A stretch of 20,816 bases of DNA from Bacteriovoracaceae bacterium UBA4096 (GTDB lineage Bacteria > Bdellovibrionota > Bacteriovoracia > Bacteriovoracales > Bacteriovoracaceae), in NCBI GenBank assembly GCA_002381945.1, contig DFXY01000020.1, positions 44,729 to 65,544 on the forward strand, in the 5' to 3' direction. The notes under the pieces are model-generated. The model was not told where the DNA came from, searched no databases, and saw only the letters and a list, made by a program, of their open reading frames with translations. Shown here in pieces: positions 1 to 7,833 of this stretch (position 1 is the stretch's first letter; each line of letters starts with the position of its first letter). Position numbers and translations under genes: made by a program.

Positions 1-398
1 GCATCCGATCCAAATTCCGGCTCACTCATACCCATACAACCCACATGTTCACCAGAGATGAGTTTAGGAAGGTACTTCGCCTTTTGTTCGGCCGAGCCAT
101 TGTTGCTTAAGTTATTCACACAAAGGATAGTGTGAGCGAGGTAGGAGAGGGTGGAGCCAGCACAGGCCTTACCAAATTCTTCCATCACGATCGTGGCAGC
201 AGTTGCCCCCATACCTGATCCGCCGTATTCGGGATCAGCAGTAATGCCCAATAGCCCTAAGTCACCCATGTGCTTGAATGCCTTAAGGTTAAATGTTTCT
301 TCGTTGTCGTGCTTTTCGGCAAAGGGTGCCAGCTCATTTTGAGCGAAGTCACGGCATACTTTTTGAATTTCTTTTTCTTCGGAGGTGAAAAACCACAT
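1..398 (-). CDS. Acyl-CoA dehydrogenase, N-terminal part (cut by window edge)
   Basis: The first 132 residues of an FAD-dependent acyl-CoA dehydrogenase, which oxidises an acyl-CoA thioester to the trans-2-enoyl-CoA and passes electrons to ETF. The reading starts MWFFTSEEKEIQKVCRDFA and shows the family's N-terminal helical domain, the motif YGGSGMG near residue 60, a segment resembling isovaleryl-CoA dehydrogenases (LSYLAHTILCVNNL) and KYLPKLISGEHVG, then MSEPEFGSD at the window edge. That last motif is the start of the FAD/substrate-binding signature, and its EPEFGSD form also occurs in glutaryl-CoA-type enzymes, so the substrate cannot be assigned. The start is supported by an AAGGA about nine bases upstream and by a promoter at 424-452. 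The gene is divergent from the next one. The family call is firm; the substrate is open. Confidence 0.93.
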   Translation of the reverse strand, partial: MWFFTSEEKEIQKVCRDFAQNELAPFAEKHDNEETFNLKAFKHMGDLGLLGITADPEYGGSGMGATAATIVMEEFGKACAGSTLSYLAHTILCVNNLSNNGSAEQKAKYLPKLISGEHVGCMGMSEPEFGSD

Positions 399-423
399 AA
401 ATGAATCCTTTTCTAAGGGGGAA

Positions 424-452
424 AGTGTAGCGGAAAAATCGGTCTTTGTGAA
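424..452 (-). promoter_or_regulatory. Sigma70-type promoter of the acyl-CoA dehydrogenase gene
   Basis: Read on the minus strand, TTCACA (452-447) and TACACT (429-424) are separated by exactly 17 bases, matching five of six and four of six consensus positions. The predicted start lies about 15-20 bases upstream of the ATG at 398, leaving a short leader that contains the AAGGA ribosome site. Prediction from sequence only. Confidence 0.6.
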
Positions 453-473
453 TTTATGCGCGTCCCATTATTT

Positions 474-482
474 TGATACACT
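474..482 (+). promoter_or_regulatory. Possible extended -10 element for the 513 gene
   Basis: TGATACACT has the TGn extension plus a TACACT hexamer and lies 31 bases before the GTG at 513. No convincing -35 is seen, as is usual for extended -10 promoters. It is arranged back to back with the promoter at 424-452. Confidence 0.35.
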
Positions 483-512
483 TCTGAGCAGATATCGAGC
501 TAAAATGAAAAA

Positions 513-2225
513 GTGACTTATTTAGAAAAGACTAAGCAAAATGATCCCGTTCGCCCTGGTGAACAATGGTTTTTTTATTGGAAAACCTCTGCTTCCCTCT
601 GGGAGAGCCGGATTGTTCAATATCCTCCACATGAAGTGATCTTTATTCCTCTCTATTGGGGATTCCACGCGGAATCTTCTTCTGAGTGGGATTTTGGAAA
701 AATTCACCCAGAAAGGGATCTATTGAGGCTGACTCAGTTGTTGACGCAGCACAATCGCAGATTTTGCTGGATTCTTCCTCTTACTCCGGCGCCTTATTTA
801 CCAAATGGGGGAGTTCCTTCTTTTTCTGCTCGCACCTTATCAGTCGCTCGGGATGGGGTCCATCTGGCTGTCTTTGATCAGGAATTCAATTTAAATAAAA
901 TGTTTTCATTCTTTGAACCCAAGGTTTTTCAGGCCTGGAGTACTTTTTTAAAGGCCTTCGGTAACTTTCTGGGTCAGCATAAGATGAAAGCTCCCATTTG
1001 GGGTGTGCAGTTTTATTATTATCAGGATGGAGAAAAACACTCATTCATAGAAGATTGCTCAATTGCTTTTGAACAAGGTTTCTCACGCTTTTTAAAACAG
1101 AATCATCCAGAAGGCACTGAACTGACCGAACCTAAGGAGGAATCTCTTCTGAGAGGAACCTTCACAAATGAGGTGGGGCACTTATTTCGCAGTAGCGCTG
1201 AAGCTGCCTTAGGACCGTTCTGGAAAGGTGTGCAAAAGATTATTCCACTAGGTGGAAGTCCGAAAGAAACCATTCTTCGTTCTATACCTGGGGGGAAATC
1301 CCAGTTTGAATATACTAAAGATCTTTTTCATCATTTCGTTCATTCCGACTGGATCTCGAGTGCGCTTTTATCTCCCAATGAGAAGAAAGAGGTACTAGGG
1401 TGGATTCTAAATGAGCATTTTGGCTCTCAGGAAATTGATCAGCGTTATCAGTACGGCTCACTTAGAGGAGATCTCTCTGATGACTTCAGACCCTTTGGTG
1501 TGATCGATATCTTTGGTGGTAAAAAACACAATCATTTTGGAAAACTAGGTCTTGTTACTTTCTTAGACCAACACTACCGGTGGCTTTATCAGTGCCATGA
1601 TGAATTGCCTTTTAACCCAGAATGGATAGATGCCAATCAAAACAAAATCAAATTTTTTCATGGTGAAGACTTAAGTCGAACGACTTTCAGTCAGATTCTG
1701 AAACTCTTCATGATGGGTCAGAGAATCCTTCTCGATAAGTCGGGACTTCCTGAAGGCCTGGAGCAAAAGCTTCAGATCTTTCTGCTGGAAAATAATCTTA
1801 AAACTCAGTCCGTGAATTTTATGACCAATACCCAGATTTGCGAATTAGGTGAGGGGAGGCTGGTATTGTTTGAAGGAGCGAGACTTCTGGACAATCCTGA
1901 TCGTGAAAAATTCTGGGTCCATATCTTTAAATACCTCAATCTCGCCCAACCAGAAATGAAGATGGATGAAGATGTCTTTAGCATGTGGCGGATCAGGGCA
2001 ACCTCACCCCATGAATTGTCTTACCTTGATGTCCGACGAGTAAATATTTACAATCCTACCAGCTATAAAAAAACGGTCTCGATCAAGACAAATAAACATT
2101 TTGCTTTCATGAAGATGATTGATCCCACCCGGGCCAATGCTAAATCCACTCCAGAAGGTGTAGATGTGGAATTGTTACCAAATGGTAAAATCGCCCTGGA
2201 TTTCGGTCACTATGAGGAATCCTGA
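513..2225 (+). CDS. Uncharacterised 570-residue protein, glycosidase-like (TIM-barrel) features
   Basis: I do not recognise this gene. The start is GTG: an in-frame stop at 501-503 rules out anything much earlier, and the ATG at 505 is out of frame. The Shine-Dalgarno match is weak. No signal peptide or membrane segment is visible, so it is probably cytosolic. Residues 44-105 (IPLYWGFHAESSSEWDFG, then RDLLRLTQLL and TPAPYLPNGGVPSF) resemble the early strands of GH35/GH42 beta-galactosidase barrels, where a W-DF segment is followed by an L-rich helix and a PGPY motif. The middle (about 380-480) could be a Rossmann-like domain and the end (about 500-570) a beta-sandwich, as in GH42. Where GH42 carries the acid/base Asn-Glu pair, this protein reads GVQFYYYQDGE (164-174), so catalysis is uncertain. 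The stop overlaps the next gene's ATG by one base (TGATG), suggesting coupled translation. The family link is a weak inference. Confidence 0.85.
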   Translation: MTYLEKTKQNDPVRPGEQWFFYWKTSASLWESRIVQYPPHEVIFIPLYWGFHAESSSEWDFGKIHPERDLLRLTQLLTQHNRRFCWILPLTPAPYLPNGGVPSFSARTLSVARDGVHLAVFDQEFNLNKMFSFFEPKVFQAWSTFLKAFGNFLGQHKMKAPIWGVQFYYYQDGEKHSFIEDCSIAFEQGFSRFLKQNHPEGTELTEPKEESLLRGTFTNEVGHLFRSSAEAALGPFWKGVQKIIPLGGSPKETILRSIPGGKSQFEYTKDLFHHFVHSDWISSALLSPNEKKEVLGWILNEHFGSQEIDQRYQYGSLRGDLSDDFRPFGVIDIFGGKKHNHFGKLGLVTFLDQHYRWLYQCHDELPFNPEWIDANQNKIKFFHGEDLSRTTFSQILKLFMMGQRILLDKSGLPEGLEQKLQIFLLENNLKTQSVNFMTNTQICELGEGRLVLFEGARLLDNPDREKFWVHIFKYLNLAQPEMKMDEDVFSMWRIRATSPHELSYLDVRRVNIYNPTSYKKTVSIKTNKHFAFMKMIDPTRANAKSTPEGVDVELLPNGKIALDFGHYEES

Positions 2226-2614
2226 TGTCGCTTAATCTTGTTTATCATTTTCAAACTTCACAGAATCAGGACGGGGACTTCAGACCCGCTAGCTACGGAG
2301 TGGTTTACTTTTTTTCCGAAGAGGGCTTTCTTGAAAAGTCGCTGTTAAAAGAAATGTCCAAGACCATTCCTGAAGCCGACCATGAGGGCCTGACCTTTTT
2401 AAATCTGGATGATTTAAAGAGTTTCGCTCTCAGGGTAAGTCAGGAATTAAGTGTCCGGGAAGTCAGGTTAATCTCCGTTCAGGATTATAATATCGGACTA
2501 GATGGGGCCAAGGATCTCAATACTTTCCGACTCCTTTTCGAGAAGTATGGTGAACTGGTCATCAATGAAGATATCTCAAAAAAGAAGAGTTTTTTCGGGA
2601 AGCTCTTCTCTTAG
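2225..2614 (+). CDS. Small conserved-looking hypothetical protein coupled to the 570-residue gene
   Basis: A 129-residue soluble protein of unknown function, beginning MSLNLVYHFQTSQNQDG and ending in a basic tail (KKKSFFGKLFS). It has alternating hydrophobic strands and helices (YGVVYFF near 24-30, VREVRLISVQDYN near 77-89) consistent with a small alpha/beta domain, but no motif I can name. Its ATG shares one base with the stop of the upstream gene, so the two are very likely made together and may act together. No terminator is evident after it; 93 non-coding bases separate it from rlmN. Confidence 0.75.
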   Translation: MSLNLVYHFQTSQNQDGDFRPASYGVVYFFSEEGFLEKSLLKEMSKTIPEADHEGLTFLNLDDLKSFALRVSQELSVREVRLISVQDYNIGLDGAKDLNTFRLLFEKYGELVINEDISKKKSFFGKLFS

Positions 2615-2707
2615 AGCTTTAAGTCTTGGAAATTCCGCAATTGTAATCTTATCCACTCTGACCCTTTCCCCTTGCAAAAAGGCTTGGGTTCCTCTACTTA
2701 TTAGCTC

Positions 2708-3826
2708 ATGAAGCCATCATTTTTTGATCTTACGTATGACGAGTTAAAAGCTCTTTTAACCGAGAAGGGTCTGTCTCCATTTGGAGCGACTCAGATGTTT
2801 GATTGGGTTTACAAAAAGTGGGTTCATAATCCGGAAGAGTGGAGCAATGTCTCTAAGGCCGCCAAAGAATTCTTCAAAGAAAACTATGATTTCTCATTGT
2901 TAAAAGTTGTCTGGCATGGTCTTTCAAAAGACGGCACCCGTAAATTTTTAGTAAAGATGAATGACGGTCAGACAGTTGAAACTGTGGCCATCCCTGCCCG
3001 TGAGCGCTTAACTCTTTGTGTGTCATCACAAGTTGGCTGTGCTGTTGGTTGTACCTTTTGTCATACTGCCACTCAAGGTTTGAAGCGCCATCTCAAAGCG
3101 AGCGAAGTGGTTCTGCAGTTCATCACCATTCAAAAATGGATCATGGATAATGTTCATGCTGAGGAAAAACTCACCAATATTGTTTATATGGGTCAGGGCG
3201 AGCCTCTTCATAATTTCGAGAATATGAAAAGGGCCACGCAGATTTTTATGAGTGAGAAGGGTCTGGGTCTTGGTCAAAGAAGAATCACTCTTTCAACCTC
3301 AGGTCTGGTTCCAGCTATTGAAAAACTAGCTGTTGATTTTCCACCGGTTAATATTGCTCTCTCTCTTCACTCGGCCCGAAATGATGTTCGTACGGAACTC
3401 ATGCCAATCAATAAGGTTTATGATCTTGATAGATTATTCAAGGCGATTAAGCAGATCCCTCTTAAGGCCCATCGCCGGATTACTTATGAGTATCTTTTGA
3501 TCGACGGAATGAATGATGGTCTGGAAGATGTTATTGCACTGGCAGACCTTCTTAACTCTAAAGAATCAAAGATTAATCTCATTCCATTCAATGAATTTCC
3601 AGGATCAAAATACAAGCGTCCTTCTGAACAGAAGATCATGTGGTTTTTAGATCAAATGATTAAGCGTGGGTTTACCTGCACAATTCGTACGACAAAAGGT
3701 AGCGACATCCTGGCCGCCTGTGGACAGCTCAAGAGTGAGTTCGATAAGCTCAATCTTTGGGATAAAGAAAAACCTGTAGTTATTCCGAGTATTGCCAGTA
3801 GCGTACTTCAGAATCAGGTTCGTTAA
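2708..3826 (+). CDS. rlmN: Dual-specificity 23S rRNA A2503 / tRNA A37 C2-methyltransferase
   Basis: Radical-SAM enzyme that methylates C2 of adenine 2503 in 23S rRNA (and A37 of some tRNAs) through a methyl-cysteine intermediate, tuning the peptide exit tunnel and decoding fidelity. At 372 residues it has the family's usual length. The 4Fe-4S ligands are C111, C115 and C118 in the order CAVGCTFC. The SAM-binding GEP motif is at 164-166 (MGQGEP, where MGMGEP is usual). The catalytic methyl-carrying cysteine is C338 in GSDILAACGQL; the second catalytic cysteine expected on the SAM-cluster side of the family is C118's neighbour region and was not separately checked. The start is fixed by an in-frame TAG at 2702-2704. 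There is no Shine-Dalgarno upstream of the ATG, which is odd for a housekeeping gene. The 3' end overlaps a minus-strand gene by 47 bases. Confidence 0.96.
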   Translation: MKPSFFDLTYDELKALLTEKGLSPFGATQMFDWVYKKWVHNPEEWSNVSKAAKEFFKENYDFSLLKVVWHGLSKDGTRKFLVKMNDGQTVETVAIPARERLTLCVSSQVGCAVGCTFCHTATQGLKRHLKASEVVLQFITIQKWIMDNVHAEEKLTNIVYMGQGEPLHNFENMKRATQIFMSEKGLGLGQRRITLSTSGLVPAIEKLAVDFPPVNIALSLHSARNDVRTELMPINKVYDLDRLFKAIKQIPLKAHRRITYEYLLIDGMNDGLEDVIALADLLNSKESKINLIPFNEFPGSKYKRPSEQKIMWFLDQMIKRGFTCTIRTTKGSDILAACGQLKSEFDKLNLWDKEKPVVIPSIASSVLQNQVR

Positions 3827-4037
3827 CCGATTCAACTTTTTCGGCCCCGTCACCCTGAACTTTCTTTTTCTTTTTAATTTTCGCTCCGGCGACAGAACGT
3901 TCAGCTTCCTGTTCAGGTACTGCCTTTTCCACTTTATAAGATTCCGCCTCGGCCATGGATTCATGGACCACAGGTGATTTAGCGAAAGAGAAGCTGACCC
4001 AAGTCAGAAGACCTAATAAAAGAATGTTTTTGAGCAT
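3780..4037 (-). CDS. Small exported Lys/Glu-rich protein of unknown function
   Basis: An 85-residue protein starting MLKNILLLGLLTWVSFSFA, a good Sec signal peptide that would be cut after residues 18-19 (SFA-K). The remaining roughly 65 residues are strongly charged and low in complexity, with Glu/Ala/Val stretches and a run of five lysines (IKKKKKVQ), so the mature protein is probably disordered. There is no lipobox cysteine. An AAGGAT lies about nine bases before the ATG and a promoter-like pair sits further upstream, which favours a real gene. The tail overlaps the end of rlmN on the opposite strand. Two competing frames over the same bases lack a signal peptide and a ribosome site. Function unknown. 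Confidence 0.65.
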   Translation of the reverse strand: MLKNILLLGLLTWVSFSFAKSPVVHESMAEAESYKVEKAVPEQEAERSVAGAKIKKKKKVQGDGAEKVESVNEPDSEVRYWQYSE

Positions 4038-4096
4038 AACTACCTATCCTTGTCTTTAGATCCATTTTGCAGACCCTAACTTCTCTTCGGTTCTTT

Positions 4097-4127
4097 CTTA
4101 TAAAACTAAACCTTTATTAAAAATCAA
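4097..4127 (-). promoter_or_regulatory. Possible promoter of the small exported protein gene
   Basis: On the minus strand, TTGATT (4127-4122) is followed after 18 bases by TTATAA (4103-4098), overlapping an alternative TATAAG (4102-4097). It is the only good hexamer pair in the divergent gap before the ATG at 4037. The leader would be roughly 50 bases. Confidence 0.4.
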
Positions 4128-4172
4128 GTGGTTGAGCATTGTAAAAAATTACTATTTAGAAATATTTTTAAG

Positions 4173-4200
4173 TTTTTGGGTGACAGATAAAGCATATATT
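4173..4200 (+). promoter_or_regulatory. Possible promoter of the phospholipase D family gene
   Basis: TATATT at 4195-4200 is a fair -10, with a poor -35 (TTTTTG, 4173-4178) 16 bases upstream. The leader of about 45 bases holds the AAGGGG ribosome site before the ATG at 4252. The surrounding gap of 214 bases holds nothing else that I can identify. Confidence 0.3.
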
Positions 4201-4251
4201 AGGAGAGTTTAACTCAAGTATTAGTCTGCCTGATACAAGGGGAACTGGCCT

Positions 4252-5601
4252 ATGAAAATGTGGCAAATCACAACCTTAAGCTTCTTCATTACCACATCGG
4301 TTTTTGGTAATGTTGCCGCATACTTCAATCAAAATCCTAAAGCTTCTTATACTGATCCTTATCGGAACATTCACCGTAGCGGAGATAACTTAGAAGCAGT
4401 CCTATTAGAAGAAATTAACGCTGCTAAGAAGAGCATCTTTGTGGCTGTTCAGGAACTCAGATTGCCTTTAATTGCACGAGCTTTAGTTGAAAAGAAGAAG
4501 CTGGGCCTTGATGTTCGTGTCGTGCTTGAGAACAATTATAACTACAACGTTATGTCTCAAAGAGACACTTCTTCTAATGATAATGAGTATGAAGCTTCAA
4601 GAGTTCAGGATCTTAAAGCTTTTGTTGATGCCAATAGAAATGGTCTGATTGAGAAAAATGAGCTGGAAACTCGTGACGCTATTTATATGCTTTTGAAGGG
4701 TGATGTGCCTGTCATGGATGATTCTTTTGACTCATCTATGGGGTCGGGTCTTATGCATCACAAGTTCGTGATCGTAGATGGTAAGTCAACAGTTGTAAGT
4801 TCCGCAAATTTTACTCTAAGCGATGTTCACGGAGATCTGATGACTCCTTCTTCACGTGGAAATGCCAATTCCATGGTGGTGGTTCATTCAGTAAATTTTA
4901 GTAAAATTTTTACCACGGAATTTGCTCAGCTTTGGGGTAATGGCAAAAGAGGAAATTTCGGGCATAAAAAGACCTACCGTGGAGCTGTCACTACAACAGT
5001 TCGAGGTACGAAAATTACTGTCCAGTTCTCTCCAACCTCTCAACGCTACAATTGGGAAGAGTCAGTTAATGGGTTAATTGCTAACCATCTTTCGCGAGCT
5101 ACGAAATCCATCAATGCTGCTTTATTTGTTTTCTCAGATCAAAACCTGGCAAATGTGATGGAAAAGAGGCAAGCGGCGGGAGCATCTATTGGAGTGATCA
5201 TTGAACCCAAATTTGCCTACCGTGAATATTCAGAACTCCTGGATCTAATGGGACTGGGTTTACTCAACTATAAATGTGATTATGAAATTGGAAACACTCC
5301 TTGGAAAAAAGCTGCTAAAGTTGCCGGTATGGCCCAGCTTCCGCAAGGTGACATGCTTCACCATAAATTTGCCGTGGTAGATGAGAAAACGGTGATCGTG
5401 GGATCTCAAAACTGGTCGGATGCTGCTAATTACGTCAATGATGAGACTTTAATCGTTATTCAAAGTCCTACAATCTCTGACCTCTACACCCAGGAATTTG
5501 AAAGAATCAAACGAAGCGCTAAATTGGGAGCTCCCCAGTGGCTAAAAGATCAGGTTCAAAAGCAGGAAGTGGCCTGTTCTGATGCTGGGATGTATTTTTA
5601 G
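4252..5601 (+). CDS. Exported phospholipase D family protein with an EF-hand-like loop
   Basis: Two-domain PLD superfamily protein of 449 residues; members hydrolyse or transfer phosphodiester bonds in phospholipids or nucleic acids through paired HKD motifs. Both motifs are intact: H169-H170-K171...D176 followed by SSANFT, and H370-H371-K372...D377 followed by GSQNWSD. The N-terminus (MKMWQITTLSFFITTSVFGN) is a signal peptide, so the protein is periplasmic or secreted. Between the first barrel strands and HKD 1, residues 126-137 read DANRNGLIEKNE, matching the canonical calcium-binding EF-hand loop at positions 1, 3, 5, 6, 8 and 12. This suggests calcium control or stabilisation. The gene appears monocistronic, with AAGGGG upstream of the ATG. 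The substrate is unknown; in a predatory lineage, prey lipid or nucleic acid is possible but unproven. Confidence 0.9.
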   Translation: MKMWQITTLSFFITTSVFGNVAAYFNQNPKASYTDPYRNIHRSGDNLEAVLLEEINAAKKSIFVAVQELRLPLIARALVEKKKLGLDVRVVLENNYNYNVMSQRDTSSNDNEYEASRVQDLKAFVDANRNGLIEKNELETRDAIYMLLKGDVPVMDDSFDSSMGSGLMHHKFVIVDGKSTVVSSANFTLSDVHGDLMTPSSRGNANSMVVVHSVNFSKIFTTEFAQLWGNGKRGNFGHKKTYRGAVTTTVRGTKITVQFSPTSQRYNWEESVNGLIANHLSRATKSINAALFVFSDQNLANVMEKRQAAGASIGVIIEPKFAYREYSELLDLMGLGLLNYKCDYEIGNTPWKKAAKVAGMAQLPQGDMLHHKFAVVDEKTVIVGSQNWSDAANYVNDETLIVIQSPTISDLYTQEFERIKRSAKLGAPQWLKDQVQKQEVACSDAGMYF

Positions 5602-5607
5602 GATTCT

Positions 5608-5636
5608 TTTCCAAAAACCCTAAAATTGAGTATACT
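5608..5636 (+). promoter_or_regulatory. Sigma70-type promoter of the sppA-lapB-tol gene run
   Basis: TTTCCA (5608-5613) and TATACT (5631-5636) are 17 bases apart, with four and five of six consensus matches. It begins seven bases after the phospholipase D stop codon and gives a leader of about 27 bases before the TTG start of sppA. No other convincing promoter was noticed between here and tolB, though internal promoters inside genes were not excluded. Confidence 0.5.
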
Positions 5637-5669
5637 TAAGGCTCTGGAAACTTATGGAAGGAGTTCCTC

Positions 5670-6593
5670 TTGAGCCGCGAAAGATCCAAAGGGATTGTCG
5701 GGATTTTTATCCTTGTGACAGTTCTATTCTTCATTTTTATTGTTTTTGCCTTTTACACTGTCTCGCAATTAAAAGAATCATCTTCATTAGGTGAAGGATT
5801 ATTGGATAATTCCAAGAATTCTCCGATTGCCGTGATTTCCATTGAAAATGAAATCATGGAATCAAAGAAGTATGTTGAAATGCTTTTGGCCGCAGAACAG
5901 GAAAAAGGAATTAAAGCGATCATTCTTCGCATTGATTCTCCCGGAGGAGCAGTTGCTCCAACTCAGGAAATCTATGAGGAAGTCAGAAGGATTGATAAGA
6001 AAAAACCTATCTATGCTTCTTTTGGAACAGTGGCCGCTTCAGGCGGATACTATATCGGTGCTGCTACCAGAAAAATCTGGGCCAATGCGGGAACCCTGAC
6101 GGGCTCGATCGGTGTGATCATGCAGATGGCCGATCTCTCCGAACTTTATAAATGGGCAAAGTACAGGCCTGAGACGATCAAGGCCGGCCGCTATAAAGAT
6201 ATTGGAAATCCCGCCAGACCTATGACGGAAGAAGAACGTATGTTCTTAACTGAACTTCTCGCCGGAACTCATAAACAATTTATGACCGACATTTCTGCTG
6301 TCCGTAAGGATCGTCTGAAAAAAGATATTACGGAATTGGCGCAGGGACAGATTTTTCATGGCTTTGAGGCCAAGGAAGTAGGTCTGGTAGATGAAGTGGG
6401 AAGTTTATGGCAGGCCGGCCGTGCTATTCATAAAGAATTAAAACTCAAGGGTGAGTTTAGTTTGAGATACCTTAAACCGACTAAGAAGAAATTTTCTCTT
6501 TCAGAATTTCTCCAGGAAACTGAAGATGCTATTTCCTTCATCAAGAGTAAGGTAGAAACGAAGACCGCCCCAGCTTATATTTTTAAACTGTAA
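5670..6593 (+). CDS. sppA: Signal peptide peptidase SppA (family S49), short form
   Basis: Membrane-anchored serine protease that degrades cleaved signal peptides and possibly other membrane peptides. The 307 residues correspond to the single-domain Bacillus-type enzyme, not the 600-residue E. coli type. One transmembrane helix spans about 9-31. The protease fold shows IILRIDSPGGAV (84-95), the nucleophile S124 in VAASGGYYIG, and LTGSIGVIM (143-151). The general base is K176 in GRYKDIGNPARPMTEEER, 52 residues after the serine as in Bacillus SppA. The start is TTG, chosen because AAGGAG lies six bases upstream and the nearby ATG (5654) is out of frame. It heads a tight gene run; lapB follows after nine bases. 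Confidence 0.93.
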   Translation: MSRERSKGIVGIFILVTVLFFIFIVFAFYTVSQLKESSSLGEGLLDNSKNSPIAVISIENEIMESKKYVEMLLAAEQEKGIKAIILRIDSPGGAVAPTQEIYEEVRRIDKKKPIYASFGTVAASGGYYIGAATRKIWANAGTLTGSIGVIMQMADLSELYKWAKYRPETIKAGRYKDIGNPARPMTEEERMFLTELLAGTHKQFMTDISAVRKDRLKKDITELAQGQIFHGFEAKEVGLVDEVGSLWQAGRAIHKELKLKGEFSLRYLKPTKKKFSLSEFLQETEDAISFIKSKVETKTAPAYIFKL

Positions 6594-6602
6594 GGAAGTC
6601 TA

Positions 6603-7832
6603 GTGGACTATACCTTTCTGATAGATTGGGGAAAAGATAACGCACTGACAGTTGTGGCAGTGGTGATTACTCTTGTCCTTATTTATCACTATGTCATCGA
6701 GCGCGATAAAGGGGTTAAGCTTTCTAAAAAGTATCGTAATAGTATTTTTGAGGCCCAATCCCGCATCTTCTTAAATGCGACTCAATACTTGATTGAAGGG
6801 AATAAAGACCTGGCAATTAAAGAGTTTCTAAATGCGGTTGATCTGAACCGCGAAACCATCGATACCTATTTTGCTCTTGGTGGACTATTCAGAAGTAACG
6901 GAGAAATTGAAAAGGCGATCTCAATCCATCGCTCACTGATTGCCCGTGAAAGCATTTCTGAATCAACCCGCCTGCAGGCCTTGAAAGAACTTGCCCTGGA
7001 TTTTGATAAGGGTGGATTCATTGATAAGGCGATTGAAACTTATAAAGACGTTTTGAAAATAAATCGTGATCAGCAGGATGTGATTCATTCTCTTTGCAGG
7101 ATTTATGAGGATATCGAAGATTGGGATCAGGCCTACAACTATCGTATTATGCTTTCGAAAGTCGGGCAGGAGAATCAATCAGAAACGATTTCCCATATTC
7201 TGGTTCAAAAGGCCAAGGCACTTTTTGATAAAGGTCAGTTCAAGGCCTGTGCGGAAGAATTGGAAGATGCTTTTAGATTTGCGCCTTCAGTTTCTGCAAA
7301 AATTTTAAGACTCAGACTTTATCTAGTCTTGGGTAACATGGAGAATGCCAACGGTGTTCTGCTGGAGCTTCTTAAAGAACATCCAATGTATGCGACCTTC
7401 ATTTTTGTTTCGTTGGATCAGTTTAATCAGACCTTGCCGCAAAAAGACGAATACAAAGAAAGATTAACTCAGCTTAAGAATTACTTTTTAGGTCTGAATG
7501 ATGTGGATTTAATGACCTCGCCTTCAGTCGTTTTGTCTAAAATCCGTCTCTTGAAAGATCTTCATAAAACAGGTGATGCTTTTAACCTTCTGGATGAGTG
7601 GATGAAAAATCACGGTCAGTCCGACGTCTTGAAAGTGGAATACATCAAGATTCTGATTGAAGTTGGTAAAAACGAAGAGGCCCTGCAACACACGAAGAGC
7701 CTCCTGAATAATCTCCACAGCTCCTTGACCCGCCATTATTGCTCACAATGTGGTTATAATTCAGATGAAATATTCTGGAGATGTCCACAGTGTCACAATT
7801 GGGAAACCATTCAATTTCGTTGGAAGGTTTAA
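6603..7832 (+). CDS. lapB: LapB (YciM)-like LPS assembly/regulatory protein
   Basis: Inner-membrane TPR protein which in E. coli coordinates LPS synthesis, acting with FtsH to control LpxC. At 409 residues it is close to E. coli LapB (389). The architecture matches in order: one N-terminal membrane helix (about 14-32), a long series of TPR helices (about 50-365) including ALGGLFRSNGEIEKAISIHR (91-110), which is strongly LapB-like, and a C-terminal rubredoxin-like zinc knuckle with C380-x2-C383 and C394-x2-C397 (HYCSQCG ... WRCPQCHNW). The start is GTG with AAGGAAG four bases upstream. It sits nine bases after sppA and one base before the next gene, so it is translated as part of one operon. 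Its presence with tol genes suggests coordination of LPS supply with envelope constriction. Confidence 0.92.
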   Translation: MDYTFLIDWGKDNALTVVAVVITLVLIYHYVIERDKGVKLSKKYRNSIFEAQSRIFLNATQYLIEGNKDLAIKEFLNAVDLNRETIDTYFALGGLFRSNGEIEKAISIHRSLIARESISESTRLQALKELALDFDKGGFIDKAIETYKDVLKINRDQQDVIHSLCRIYEDIEDWDQAYNYRIMLSKVGQENQSETISHILVQKAKALFDKGQFKACAEELEDAFRFAPSVSAKILRLRLYLVLGNMENANGVLLELLKEHPMYATFIFVSLDQFNQTLPQKDEYKERLTQLKNYFLGLNDVDLMTSPSVVLSKIRLLKDLHKTGDAFNLLDEWMKNHGQSDVLKVEYIKILIEVGKNEEALQHTKSLLNNLHSSLTRHYCSQCGYNSDEIFWRCPQCHNWETIQFRWKV

Positions 7833-7833
7833 T

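Noticed and set aside
151..342. Plus-strand open frame of 63 codons
   Set aside because: Antisense to the clear acyl-CoA dehydrogenase reading; composition is that of a shadow frame.
3647..3977. Open frames on both strands over the end of rlmN and the small exported protein gene (105 and 61 codons)
   Set aside because: No ribosome site, no signal peptide, biased Arg/Phe content typical of shadow frames; the 85-residue frame explains the region better.
7750..7833. 28-codon N-terminal extension of the SH3-like protein
   Set aside because: Would overlap lapB and bury a good signal peptide; the ATG at 7834 has a ribosome site.
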